This document shows, one piece after another, positions 10,220 to 19,545 of a DNA stretch of 64,000 nt; within the stretch, counting starts at the first letter, position 1, and each line of letters opens with the position of its first letter. A program made the translations under genes and the position numbers. The stretch lies in the NCBI GenBank assembly GCA_013306675.1, contig JABLUY010000141.1, forward strand, positions 34,559 through 98,558, read 5' to 3'. The stretch is from Thraustochytrium sp. TN22. Taxonomy: Eukaryota; Sar; Bigyra; Thraustochytrida; Thraustochytriidae. The notes under the pieces are model-generated. The model did not search any database and had not been told where the DNA came from. It saw nothing but the letters and a program-made list of their open reading frames with translations.

Positions 10220-11950
10220 ATGGCGACGGTGAGCCCGACCGCGGCGCCGACGACGACGGCGGCGCCGAGCGAGGCGCCAACGACGGCGGCACCGACGCTG
10301 TCGGCGGTGGCGGTGGACATGGCGGAGTTCGTGGACAGCGAGTTCGCGATCTTCCTGGCGCTCATCTGCTCGCTGCTGGCCATCTGGATCTCGCTGTACA
10401 ACATCTTCCGGCACCTGGTCAACTACAAGGAGCCGCTCTTGCAAAAGAACATCATCCGCATTCTCTTCATGGTGACCTTTTACGCGGCCTTCTCCTTCCT
10501 CTCGCTCAGCTTCCCGTCGGCGCAGCTGTACCTGGACTCGATCCGCGACATCTACGAGGCCTTTGTGGTGTACTGCTTCTTGAACCTGATGCTCATCTAC
10601 TGCGGCGGCGAGAACGCCTGCCTGTCGGTCATCATGCAGGACCCGGGAGCCATCTCGCACGTCTTTCCGCTCAACTTGTGCCTGCCGCACATGGCGCTCA
10701 ACGCTCGCTTCCTGCGGCTCTGCAAGCAGTGGACGCTGCAGTTCGTCATCATCAAGCCCATCATGGCCATCCTCAACCTCATCGTGCTCTCGTCGGACGA
10801 GCTGGACAACGGAGCCTGGGGCATCATCGAGGCCATCGTTTACAACATCTCCTACACGGCGGCGCTGTACGCGCTCGTGCTCTTCTACAAGGCCACGCAC
10901 GCGCACCCGGGGCTCAAGAGCCAGTACCCAGTGCTCAAGTTCGTCTCCGTGAAGCTCGTGGTCTTCGCCACCTACTACCAGAGCTTTTTGGTCTCGGTCA
11001 TCCCGGACGTCCCGGAGGAGACGCTCTACTCCTTCAACAGCTTCTTGCTCTGCTGCGAGATGGTGGGCTTTGCCATCATGCAGTTCTGGGCTTTTCACTA
11101 CGGCGAGTTCACCGAGTCAGGCTCCTCCAAGCGTGCGCACATTGCCTCGCGTCACGACAGCGCCTTCGACTCGATTGGCATCGACATGCCCACACGCAAC
11201 GGCGACGGCGGGAACGGGGCTGGCGCCGCTGGGACCGGAGCCGGCGCCGCTGGCGCCGATCGCGACACCGCGCTGCACAACGCGCGCAAGGTGATCGACA
11301 TGAAGGACGTCGCCTCCGACGCATACATCAACTTTAGCAACAAGTACGGCAACCACGTGCTGCTGGAAACCTCCTCGGGCCACGCCGGCGGCACCGCCGT
11401 CATGTATGACGACGATGACGACGACGCAGGCAAGGTAGGGGTCACGCACGACAACTCCAGCCCCTCGCGCTTCGGTCTGGGACGCCTCGGCACGACCATG
11501 CGCTCGCTCGCCACGGGTGGCAGGCTGCGCGGCGCGGACGAGGACCACAGCGAGGAGATTGCCACCAACCCGTTCGAGACAGGCTTGACGCACGCCGCCG
11601 CCGCCTCGCCCACGCCGCCGCCACCTGCGGTCGGCACCCAGGGCGGCGCGCAGGGGTTTGGGCTCCCGGCGCTCGCTTCGCCATCCTCCTCGGATCGCGA
11701 CGCCTTCTCGCCCGGCATGACCGACAATCCCTTCGACCAGGACTTCCAGCAGGCCCAGCAGCAGCAGCAGCAGCAGCAGACCTCCTCGCTGGGCGCCGCC
11801 GGCGCGGCGGCTGCGGCCGGCGGCAGCGCCGACAGTGCCTGGACTGCTGACTTCTCCGACCCGGCGCCGGGCGCCAAGTCCAAGAAGTCCAAGAAGAAGA
11901 AGCAACAACAGCAGCAGTCGTCCGACTTTGAGCAGCTCGACCTCACCTGA
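10220..11950 (+). CDS. TMEM184 / OST-alpha (DUF300) family membrane protein
   Basis: The protein has 576 aa. The start is the ATG in a strong context (GCGCCATGG). A Thr/Pro/Ala-rich N-terminus is followed by about seven membrane segments (residues ~40-320). Hallmark motifs of TMEM184/organic-solute-transporter-alpha proteins are present: HLVNYKEPLLQKNIIRILFM, SIRDIYEAFVVYCFLNLML followed by CGGE, and near the end CCEMVGFAIMQFWAFHY. The C-terminal ~250 residues are low-complexity, with an Asp run, several NPFE/NPFD-type motifs (TNPFETG, DNPFDQD) and a Gln tract. NPF motifs bind EH domains of endocytic proteins, so a trafficking role is a reasonable inference. The tail ends with a Lys cluster and QLDLT. 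Confidence 0.88.
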   Translation: MATVSPTAAPTTTAAPSEAPTTAAPTLSAVAVDMAEFVDSEFAIFLALICSLLAIWISLYNIFRHLVNYKEPLLQKNIIRILFMVTFYAAFSFLSLSFPSAQLYLDSIRDIYEAFVVYCFLNLMLIYCGGENACLSVIMQDPGAISHVFPLNLCLPHMALNARFLRLCKQWTLQFVIIKPIMAILNLIVLSSDELDNGAWGIIEAIVYNISYTAALYALVLFYKATHAHPGLKSQYPVLKFVSVKLVVFATYYQSFLVSVIPDVPEETLYSFNSFLLCCEMVGFAIMQFWAFHYGEFTESGSSKRAHIASRHDSAFDSIGIDMPTRNGDGGNGAGAAGTGAGAAGADRDTALHNARKVIDMKDVASDAYINFSNKYGNHVLLETSSGHAGGTAVMYDDDDDDAGKVGVTHDNSSPSRFGLGRLGTTMRSLATGGRLRGADEDHSEEIATNPFETGLTHAAAASPTPPPPAVGTQGGAQGFGLPALASPSSSDRDAFSPGMTDNPFDQDFQQAQQQQQQQQTSSLGAAGAAAAAGGSADSAWTADFSDPAPGAKSKKSKKKKQQQQQSSDFEQLDLT

Positions 11951-12108
11951 CTGTGAATGACCCCCCATGAGCCTTCAAGCCGCCATCATCAACGTTTGGT
12001 CTTGGTAACCCAAGCCACCAGCAGCGAATGGATGAGAAACGGCACGCGTGACATAAGCTTTCTTTTCAGAAATATCGTGGTACCCTGTTCCGCTCGTCTT
12101 ACAGTCAG

Positions 12109-13068
12109 TTAGTTCATCGCGGTCCGCGTGGCCTTGGCAAAGATGGCGCGCAGTTCCTCGAAGAAGGCGTCTTCATTTGGACCGCCACGGCCCGGTCTCC
12201 GCGATGACGCCTCTGCCGCAGCGGCCGATCGCGGCCTGCCTGACCGTACGAGCTGGCCTGGTCGCGGCGACGACGACACCACGCCGTCGCGACCGCAACC
12301 CAAACCACCGCCGCCGCTGCCGCCGTCGCCGCTCGCCACCACCACCTCCGGCTTCTCGCGGTGGTTCCAATACATGCGTGAGGACAGCTTGCCGCCGGCG
12401 AGCGCCTCCAGCTCGCGCCACTGTGCCGTCGCCTCGGACCGCCACGCTGACGCCGTCGCCGGCCGCGCACTTCGCCTCGCCGAGGCCGGCCGAGTCGACA
12501 TGCGCAGCTCGCGCCGCAGCGCGTCCATCGACTTGGCCTGCGTCGCAGCCACCTCGACCTGCGCCCTCGGCCTCGTCCCGCGCGGCCGCGCAAGCTTGCT
12601 CGTCGCGGCCAGACCGCTGGGCTCTCGGAGCGCGCGCTCGGCCTGCCGCAAGAATGCGTCCAGGTCCCCTTCAGCTCCCTCTGTGCGCCGCCGCGCCGTC
12701 GACGGCCGCGTTGGGCGGCGCGGCGGCGGCGCCTGCGCCGCAGCGACTGCGCTTGGTCGTGACGCCGAGCTGGCCCTTGAGGTCGTCGAGGCCGGCCGCC
12801 TCCGCTGCGGCCCGGCGGTCGCTGGGCGCGGGCGCGCCGCCGCGGGCCGCTCTTGCGCGGCCGCGGGGCCCTGTATCGGCCTCCTGCGCGCGGTGCTCGG
12901 CCGCGCCCGCTTGGCGCCGGCCGCGGGCCTCGCCGGCGCGTAGTCCTTGAGCGCGCCCGGGTGCTCGTCCTCGTGGCGTTCGTCCTGCGCGAGCCGGCCC
13001 GGCCAGAACGCGCGCCGCAGCGCCGCCAGATCCGCCTCCAGCGCCGCCGCGCCGCCCGCGCCGCTCAT
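12109..13068 (-). CDS. Basic Arg/Pro/Ala-rich hypothetical protein with RPSTA-type motifs
   Basis: The protein has 319 aa, taking the first in-frame ATG (MSGAGGAAALEADL); the frame extends upstream without an ATG. No known catalytic domain is seen. The sequence repeats a short R-P-[AS]-[ST]-[AT] motif (RPSTARRR twice, RPATAG, RPASTTSR, RPASARR, RPATASA), with two acidic/helical patches (EGDLDAFLRQAERALREPSG and AFFEELRAIFAKATRT at the C-terminus). Similar RPxTA-like motifs are frequent in ciliary and microtubule-associated proteins, but this is only a hint. It is convergent with TMEM184, 158 bp between stops, and shares strand with IMPACT. Confidence 0.55.
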   Translation of the reverse strand: MSGAGGAAALEADLAALRRAFWPGRLAQDERHEDEHPGALKDYAPARPAAGAKRARPSTARRRPIQGPAAAQERPAAARPRPATAGPQRRRPASTTSRASSASRPSAVAAAQAPPPRRPTRPSTARRRTEGAEGDLDAFLRQAERALREPSGLAATSKLARPRGTRPRAQVEVAATQAKSMDALRRELRMSTRPASARRSARPATASAWRSEATAQWRELEALAGGKLSSRMYWNHREKPEVVVASGDGGSGGGGLGCGRDGVVSSSPRPGQLVRSGRPRSAAAAEASSRRPGRGGPNEDAFFEELRAIFAKATRTAMN

Positions 13069-13525
13069 CGCGCCGGCCGGCGGCCCGGCCGAAGCCGAAT
13101 TCCTGGTCCCTCGCGTCCCTGCCGAGCGCCGTCTCGCCGCTCGGTTCGGCCGGCCGCAGCACGTGCCAACGCGTGCCAACGGACACCCGGAGCACTTTCT
13201 TTTGTGGGATAGATCACTGACTCAAATGCAAGAAAAGAGAGCACCAGCCATGCCGGCGGCGCGGGGCTCGCGAGCTTGCTCTCTTCAGGAGCTCCTCCTT
13301 AGAGCGCAGCGCAGAAAAGGGCGCAGGCGCTGGTGACGAACGCAGCGCTGTCGAAGGTGGCGGCAAAACCGAGCAGAGATGGACGCACATTCGCGATGGC
13401 CTAGCTAGCTAACTGGAAAAGCGCAGGGATGAACTGCTCCAAGCAGATCACGGACGACGCGCAATTCACAACAAAGGGAAAACGCTCGCCCAGCCTGAGC
13501 GCCTTCGCCTTGCCAAGCAAAAGGC
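13069..13525. other. Intergenic spacer between the RPSTA-motif gene and IMPACT
   Basis: About 460 bases with no gene. It includes the palindromic run CTAGCTAGCTA (13401-13411). It should hold the promoter of the minus-strand hypothetical gene and the 3' UTR of IMPACT. Confidence 0.5.
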
Positions 13526-14479
13526 TCACCCAGCCTTGGCCTTGTCAGCCTTGTCCGCGGCGATGAATCCGCGGGCCATGAGGGCCTCGCGGGCAACGTT
13601 GTTGATGATCTTGAAGCGCGCCGGCCCAAGCTGAATGCCGCCGTACCAGCGGCTGACGACGACAATGACGTTGCGGGCGTCGACGATGTCGAGCAGGTGC
13701 GCGAGCTTGGAGCCGGCGGCGTTCTCGCCGTCGTCGTCGTTGTCGCAGATGAAGGCGCCGGGGCGGTCGGTGCGCTCGATACGGTAGGCGACCATGTTGT
13801 GCGTGGCGCGCAGAATCTTGCGGTCCTGCCTGAGCGTGCGCAGCACCTCGGCGGCCTGAGCGGCGCTTGTGACGGCCGCGACGTGGGCCTGGAAGCTCGA
13901 CTTGCGCGAAGTGAAGGGTTCGCCGCTAAAGATGGCCACGCTGGGCTGCCTCGTGGCCCGGGCCGCGCGCGCCGCCGCATAGTCTTCCTCCTCTGCCTCG
14001 AGCTGGTGGCTGTGGTCCGCCTGGGCTTGGGCCTGGGTCCGGGCCTGGTCGTGCTGTGCGGCGGACGCTTGCGCGGGCGCGGGCGCCGGCGCCGGCGCAG
14101 GCGGGTCGGCGTGCGTCGGCAGCAGGCCGGCGTCCCTGAGGTCGTTGAGCTTCTCCCTGAGCATCTCCACCCACGTGAAGACGACAATCTCCCCGGGCAC
14201 GAAGGCATCCAGCAGCTCCTGGTGCAGGTCGGCGACCTGGTCCGCGCGGGGCCAGTACTGCAGGCGCGCCACCGGCGGGTCGCGGCTCGGGTAGGCCGCC
14301 GGCAAGTCGACCCTGAGCGCCGCCGCGTGCAGGTGCTCCGGCACCTCCTCTGCGGGTTGCAGGCGCACGGCGAGCGCGTCAGCGCCCGCCACCTGGAGCT
14401 CCTCCGCGTAGATCTCCCGCAGCGCCGCCAGCTCCTCCGCGCGCGCCGCCGCGTCGGCGGCCGCCTCGCCCTCCTCCAT
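13526..14479 (-). CDS. IMPACT: IMPACT/YIH1 homologue (RWD + UPF0029 domains)
   Basis: The protein has 317 aa. An N-terminal RWD-type domain (residues ~12-120; EELAALREIYAEEL, then LPAAYPSRDPP) is linked by an Ala/Pro/Gln-rich spacer to the UPF0029/Impact domain (~180-305). That domain has the family signature: HNMVAYRIE, CDNDDDGEN and the block VIVVVSRWYGGIQLGPARF. IMPACT/YIH1 proteins bind GCN1 through the RWD domain and keep GCN2 from being activated, restraining eIF2-alpha phosphorylation in amino-acid starvation. Length agrees with the mammalian protein (~320). It is divergent from the PHD-finger gene. Short Ala/Lys repeats end the protein. Confidence 0.93.
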   Translation of the reverse strand: MEEGEAAADAAARAEELAALREIYAEELQVAGADALAVRLQPAEEVPEHLHAAALRVDLPAAYPSRDPPVARLQYWPRADQVADLHQELLDAFVPGEIVVFTWVEMLREKLNDLRDAGLLPTHADPPAPAPAPAPAQASAAQHDQARTQAQAQADHSHQLEAEEEDYAAARAARATRQPSVAIFSGEPFTSRKSSFQAHVAAVTSAAQAAEVLRTLRQDRKILRATHNMVAYRIERTDRPGAFICDNDDDGENAAGSKLAHLLDIVDARNVIVVVSRWYGGIQLGPARFKIINNVAREALMARGFIAADKADKAKAG

Positions 14480-14802
14480 GACCTGCCGCCGCCGCGCCGG
14501 CTGGCGGCGGGCGGCGGGCGGAAGCCGGAAGCCGGAAGCCGGAAGGCGGGCGGGTCTGCCGCGGCCTGCGCGGCCGCGCGCGTTGCGCGCCTGCCGGCCT
14601 GCCGGCCTGCCTGCCCGCCTGCCTGCCTGCCCGCCTGCCGCTGCTGCCGGCCTGCTGCCCGCCGCCTTCTCGCCTCCAGCTTAGCAGCAGCGCGCGGGCG
14701 GCGCGAGGGCGCGGCAATTCGGTTTGCCGCGCGGGCGCGGCGGCGCGGCGGGGCGCGGGCGCGGGCGCGGCGGCGCGGCGCGGCGGCGCGGCGCGGCGCG
14801 CG
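14480..14802. other. Divergent promoter region, IMPACT / PHD gene
   Basis: About 320 bases with no gene. It has a direct GGAAGCC repeat (14520-14545) and a CCTGCC tandem (14590-14640), then very high GC. Confidence 0.5.
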
Positions 14803-16956
14803 ATGGCCGCGGCCGCCCGCGCGCGCGGCGGCGCGGCGGGCCGGGCGGCGGCGCGGCGGCATCGGCGCGGCGGCCACGAGGGCGGGGCGCGCTGGCGGCG
14901 GCGGGCGGCGCGCGCGCGGGGAGGCGGCGCGGCGGCGCCGCGCGCGGCGCGGGAGCCCGCGCGCGGCGCGGGCGCGCGCGCGCGCGCGCGCGGCGGCGGG
15001 GCGGGCGCGGCGGGAGCGCCCGCCGCGGCCGCCGCCGCGCGGCGCGACGCGCGGCGCGAGCCCGCGGGAGCGGCCGCGGCGGAGCGGGAGGACGTGCAGG
15101 GCGCCGCCGTGGACGGCGACGAGCACGACCTACGCGGCGGCAGCGAGCGCGGCGGCGGCGGCGGCGGGCGCGCGGGCGCGCGGCCGGCGCGCGGCGCGGA
15201 GACGCGCGGCGCGGCCGCGCGCGCGCCTGGCGGCGAGGAGCGGCGGCCGGCCGGAGAGGACCGGGCCCCGGCCGAGGCCCAGGCCCCGGCGCAGCCGGCC
15301 GGCGGGCCAGGGCGCGGGACCGTCGCGCAGCCCGACGAGGAGCAGCAGCAGCAGCAGCAGCAGGGGATGCACGAGCAGCGCGGCGCGCGCGGGGAGCGCG
15401 GCGGGGAAGGCGGCCAGGGGCAGGGGGCCGAGGAGGAGGAGGAGGAGGAGGAGGAGCTGGAGGAGGAGGAGCAGCTGGAGCTGGAGGAGGAGCTGGACGG
15501 GGAGGTGGAGGCGCGGGCCGCGGAGGCGCGGGCCGCGGAGGCGCGCGGGTGGGCGAGGGGTGGCATGATGGCGGACGCCATGCAGGCCTCGGCGGCGCGC
15601 AAACGACGCGCGAGCGAGGAGGAAGGAGAGCGACGGCCGGCCAAGCAGGCGCGCACGACGCAGCAGGCGGATGAGGAGATGGAGGAGAATGAAGCCGAGG
15701 CAGAGGCCGGCGAGGGCGCGGCGGCCGATGTGGTGGTGCGGCCCAGCGCGATGGCCATGTGGACGCGGCCCAGCGAGGCCGCGGTCGAGCTGGCGGCCGC
15801 CGCTGCCGCGCTGGTGCCCGGCATGCGCGTGGCGGGCGCCGCCAACGCCATGGACCTCCTCGCAGAGGTGAGTCAGAGCCCCGTGCTGGCCAGGGAGCTC
15901 GAGTCGCTCTCGCCCAGCACGCTCGGGCACATGGACGGTATCGAGGATGCGCAGGAGTCCGAGGCACTCCTGATGCTGTCCACCATGGCCCTGGGCCGCA
16001 GCAGCGATGTCATCTTCGCGGACGCCATCCCGGACTCGGGCCGCGGCAGCAGCCCCGCCACCTCGAGCACCGCCAGCAGCGCCGCCGCCGCGACGGCGGC
16101 GGCTGCCACCAAGGCCGCCAAGGCCACCAAGACCGTCAAGGCCGCCAAGGCCACCAAGGCGGCGACCGCCGCGGCCGCCCCGTCGACGGCCGCGGGCGAT
16201 GATGCCTCGCAAGCGGCCACCGCCAAGGCCAAGGCCGCCAAGGCCAAGGCGGCGCGGCGCAACGCGGCGCTGGCGGCCACGCAGGGCCTGAGCGCCGAGG
16301 CGAAGCGGCGACGCAACGCGCTCTTCCGCTTCTCGAAGCGCGAGCTGGCCACGGCGCTCTTCTCGCACGTGGCGCTCAACCGCGAGCGGTGCCGCGAGGA
16401 GGGCCGCTTCAGCAAGTTCATCTGCGAGCTCTTTGCGCGCGAGAACTGGATCATGCCCGAGATCGGCGACGACGTGCAGATCGACTTCTCGCTGCTTACC
16501 AAGGACACCCTGTCGCATTTTTGCGATGCCTTCAACGTGTCCCCATCGCGGAACCCGGCGCCCGGGGCCGCAGCCAAGGCGCCTGCGGCGGCCGAGGACG
16601 CCAGCTCGCAGGCCCCGCGCGCTGCGGCCAAGCCCGCGCTCAAGCCGGAGCGCCCGTCCCCTGCCGCCAGCGCCACCGCCACCGCCAGCGTCACGGCGAG
16701 CGAGGCGATCTCCGAGGACGGCGCCACGGACGGCGCCACGCGCTCCGTCGCGAACGCAACCAGCCGCAAGCGCTCGCGGGGCGCCGCGCGTGTATGTGTC
16801 TGCATGGACCGCGCAGCCTTTCCCACGCTCGTGCCGTGTGCCGCGGGCGAGAAGGGCCGCTGCCACGGCTTCGTGCATCCGGAATGCGTCGGCCTTAGCC
16901 CGGCCAGGACCAAGGAAATCCAGGATGCCGTTGCGGCTGCTGTCGCGGCCGCCACC

Positions 16957-16988
<32 letters not shown>

Positions 16989-18285
16989 TGCTGTGCCTGC
17001 TGCGGACGGCGCCAGCGATGGCGAGGCGGCGAGTCCGGCAGCGGCAGAAGCCGCTGCTGCTGCTGCTGTGGCTGCTGCTGTGGCTGCCGCCACTGCCGCC
17101 GCCTGCAACTATATGTGCCCGCTCGACAAGCACGAGGCCGAGGGCCGCCACGTAGACCTGATTCGCGCGCCGCCGGACGGCGAGCCGGACACCACGGGCC
17201 AGCCCTGCTCCTTTTGCAGGCTGCCCGAAGGGGATTGTCGCTTGGGCGACCTCATCGGACCCTTTGTACGCGAGTCCGGCCTTGGAAAGGAACTCTGGGC
17301 TCACCGCGTCTGCGCGCTGACCTCACGCAACGCCGGCTGCGCCCCGGATGGCCTATGGTACAATATCGTTGTCGACCTGGACAAGGCCGCACGCCGCAAG
17401 TGTTTTGTCTGCAAGGAGCGTGGCGCTAGCACCGAGGCTGTTGTGGGTCGCAAGCACTTCTTCCATGTACCCTGCCTGCTCGGCCTCTCGTCTTCGCTCG
17501 GCCCCAAGGCGCGCCGCGTGAGCAACGCACTCGCCTCGCTCCCGGCCCCTTCCGACGAAAAGGCCTATGCGCGCGTCATCCGGCGCCAGATGAAGCTCGC
17601 GGCCCGCCTCAAGGAGCTCATTATTGACGCTTCCGATGCTCTCAAGGACCCCCCCGCCGCAAAGCAGGCCGTCGCTGCTGCTGCTGCTGCTTCTGCTTCT
17701 GCTTCTGCTGCTGCTGCTGCTGCTACGACGACGGCAACGATGACGGCTGCAACGGCGCCGACGGCGCCTGTGACTGCGTCAACGGCAACGTTGGCACCGG
17801 CGATGACGGATCTCGCTGCTGCTGCTGCAGCAGTTGCTGCAGATGCTGCTGATGCTGCTGCTGCTGGTGGTGATGATGATGGTGATGCCGCTGGCATTGC
17901 TGCCGCCGCCCCGAGCGAGTCTGTGGCGGTGAAAAAGCAGGGCGTACCCGCCAAGGCCAAGCAGCCGGCATCCAAGTCAGCGAACAAGTCCGCGAACAAG
18001 TCCGCGACCAAGTCCGCGACCAAGTCCGCATCCAAGTCCACAACCAAGCCTGGGTCCAAGGCGGCTGCCGCCTCCGGAGCCGACAGGACCACGCCAAGTC
18101 AGGGCAAAAAGGCGCAGGTCGACAAAAAGAGCGCTCCCTCCGACAAGAAGCTCGCCAAGCCGGTCAAGAGCGCCAGTGTCACGCCAACCAACGGCAAGCC
18201 GACCAATGGCAAGGCCGACCTCTTGGCCGCAGTCAGGAATACTCCGCTTGCGACACTCGCGGCCGCGCTCTTGGACCAGGCCTGA
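14803..18285 (+). CDS. Extended-PHD (ePHD) zinc-finger nuclear protein
   Basis: The protein is up to 1,160 aa from ATG 14803; a start at 15565 (MMADAMQAS, 906 aa) is also possible because everything before it is Ala/Arg/Gly/Glu low complexity. Counting from 15565, residues ~245-325 form a conserved-looking helical domain (FRFSKRELATALFSHVALNR, then FSKFICELFARENWIMPEI) that I cannot name. A degenerate PHD follows (C-x-C at ~411, HPEC, a ~60-residue Ala insert, then CNYMC). The extended PHD (~547-650) is clear: CSFCRLPEGDC, ELWAHRVCALTS, RRKCFVCKERGA, FFHVPC. The Lys/Ser/Ala-rich tail resembles histone-H1-type tails (repeated KSANKSA/KSATKSA). Such proteins usually read or bind chromatin; the target is unknown. 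Confidence 0.8.
15341..15363 (+). repeat. (AGC)n microsatellite coding for poly-Gln
   Basis: About seven AGC/CAG units inside the N-terminal low-complexity part of the PHD gene. A GAG tract coding for poly-Glu follows at 15431-15483. Confidence 0.8.
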
Positions 18286-18862
18286 TATTTGACTGACAAG
18301 CCATCGCTGCTCTGATCATTACCCACTTACAAGCAAGCAAGTGGGTAGGGTACCAGCGTAGCACCACGACCATCGAGACACGTACCACCACCCACAAGAG
18401 TTGATATCCCAATCACACCTCTATGCTTACTCGTATCCGCCTACCACGCGGGGGTCCCTCGGTGACGCCCGGCACAGGGGGCACTAAAGCGTATTAAGAG
18501 GGTACTTTACTCCCGATTTGCTCCAAAAAAGTGGCCTAGAGTCTGGCGAAGTTAGTTCCGCATTCGATCAAAAACGCAGCGATGGGGCCGAGCTTGAAGA
18601 GGCCCACTCGAAGCGACCCAAGGCTCCTGCCCCCTATTCATTTTGGCCGAAGGCGTGGTGGTTAGGATGAGATGAGCTCGGCAGTTCGCCCAGAGCGGCT
18701 TTGGGGGGAGCTCGCGCGCGACTTCGTCGCGGAGCGCGCTGGAGCCGCAGGCGCTGCGGCGCGCGGCTGCAGGCGGCCCTGGCGGGTGCCTTGTGCCTGC
18801 TCTCAGCTCGCACGCCCCTGCCGCAGCGCTTGGACGTGGAGTCGGGCCCGCACTGCGACATC

Positions 18863-19500
18863 ATGGCATCGGCGAGGCCTAACCACCGCGTGGAGGACGA
18901 CAGCGACAGCGACAGCGACAGCGAGTTCGTGCCCCTGGACAAGCGGGACACAGGGGACGAAGACGAAGAAGGAGAGGAGCTTGGCGACGAGGATGCTCGT
19001 GCTGAGGCCGCTGCGCAGCAAGACTTCGAAGACATACTTGCGTTGGTCGACGAACCGACGCGTGGTGCGAGTGCATGTTCGAGGTCGGCCTCATTCAGCA
19101 CAAGACCGTTCCGGGGCTCGCAGTCTCGCCGGATGGAGTCGCTCGCGTCCGGCTTCCAGGCGCGGAGTGCGACGCATCGTCAGTACTATGCAGCGTCGAG
19201 ATCAAGACGCGCGTCGCGCCTGGAGGCGCGGTAGACGCACGTATCGTGAGCACCCAGATGAACACGTGGGGGACGAGACTTGGTGGAAGGCCATACCTGC
19301 CGAGCACCGCGCGCAAGTCTTGCACCAAGCTGTGGTCCTCCAAATCGATCACGTGCTCTACGTTGCTGCCAGCACGAGTTCGTGTTTGTACGCCTGCCTC
19401 GTTGAAGTGCCTCCGGACGCCCGGCTCGCCATGGAGCGCGCTCTGAAACCGTGGGCGGACAAGCTCACGACATGGGCGCACCAGAGCATCGACAGCGGGT
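18863..19500 (+). pseudogene. Frameshifted acidic N-terminus + YqaJ-like nuclease (copy A)
   Basis: An ATG at 18863 opens an acidic stretch (DDSDSDSDSEFVPLDKRD, then DEDEEGEELGDEDA) typical of transposase N-termini. The reading then continues in two further frames. From 19072 the frame reads EVGLIQHKTVPGLAVSPDGV and VEIKTRVAP, the SPDG and E-x-K core of YqaJ/lambda-exonuclease-type nucleases. From about 19215 the next frame continues the fold (WWKAIPAEHRAQVLHQAVVL, LYVAAS, ALKPWADKL). At least two frame changes are therefore needed. No convincing intron fits, and all four copies share the same breaks. Confidence 0.6.
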
Positions 19501-19545
19501 GCGCCGCCCAAGCCACCTGCCATCTTCGGCGAGGAGGAGGGGGCG

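Noticed and set aside
9391-11337. 648-codon plus-strand frame overlapping TMEM184
   Set aside because: It is an out-of-phase shadow of TMEM184. The His/Arg-rich translation has no domain, and the membrane protein in the other frame is unmistakable.
14681-15967. Pro/Arg-rich minus-strand frames opposite the PHD gene
   Set aside because: A product of extreme GC content (14700-15300). The composition is Pro/Ala/Arg only and there is no start or domain.
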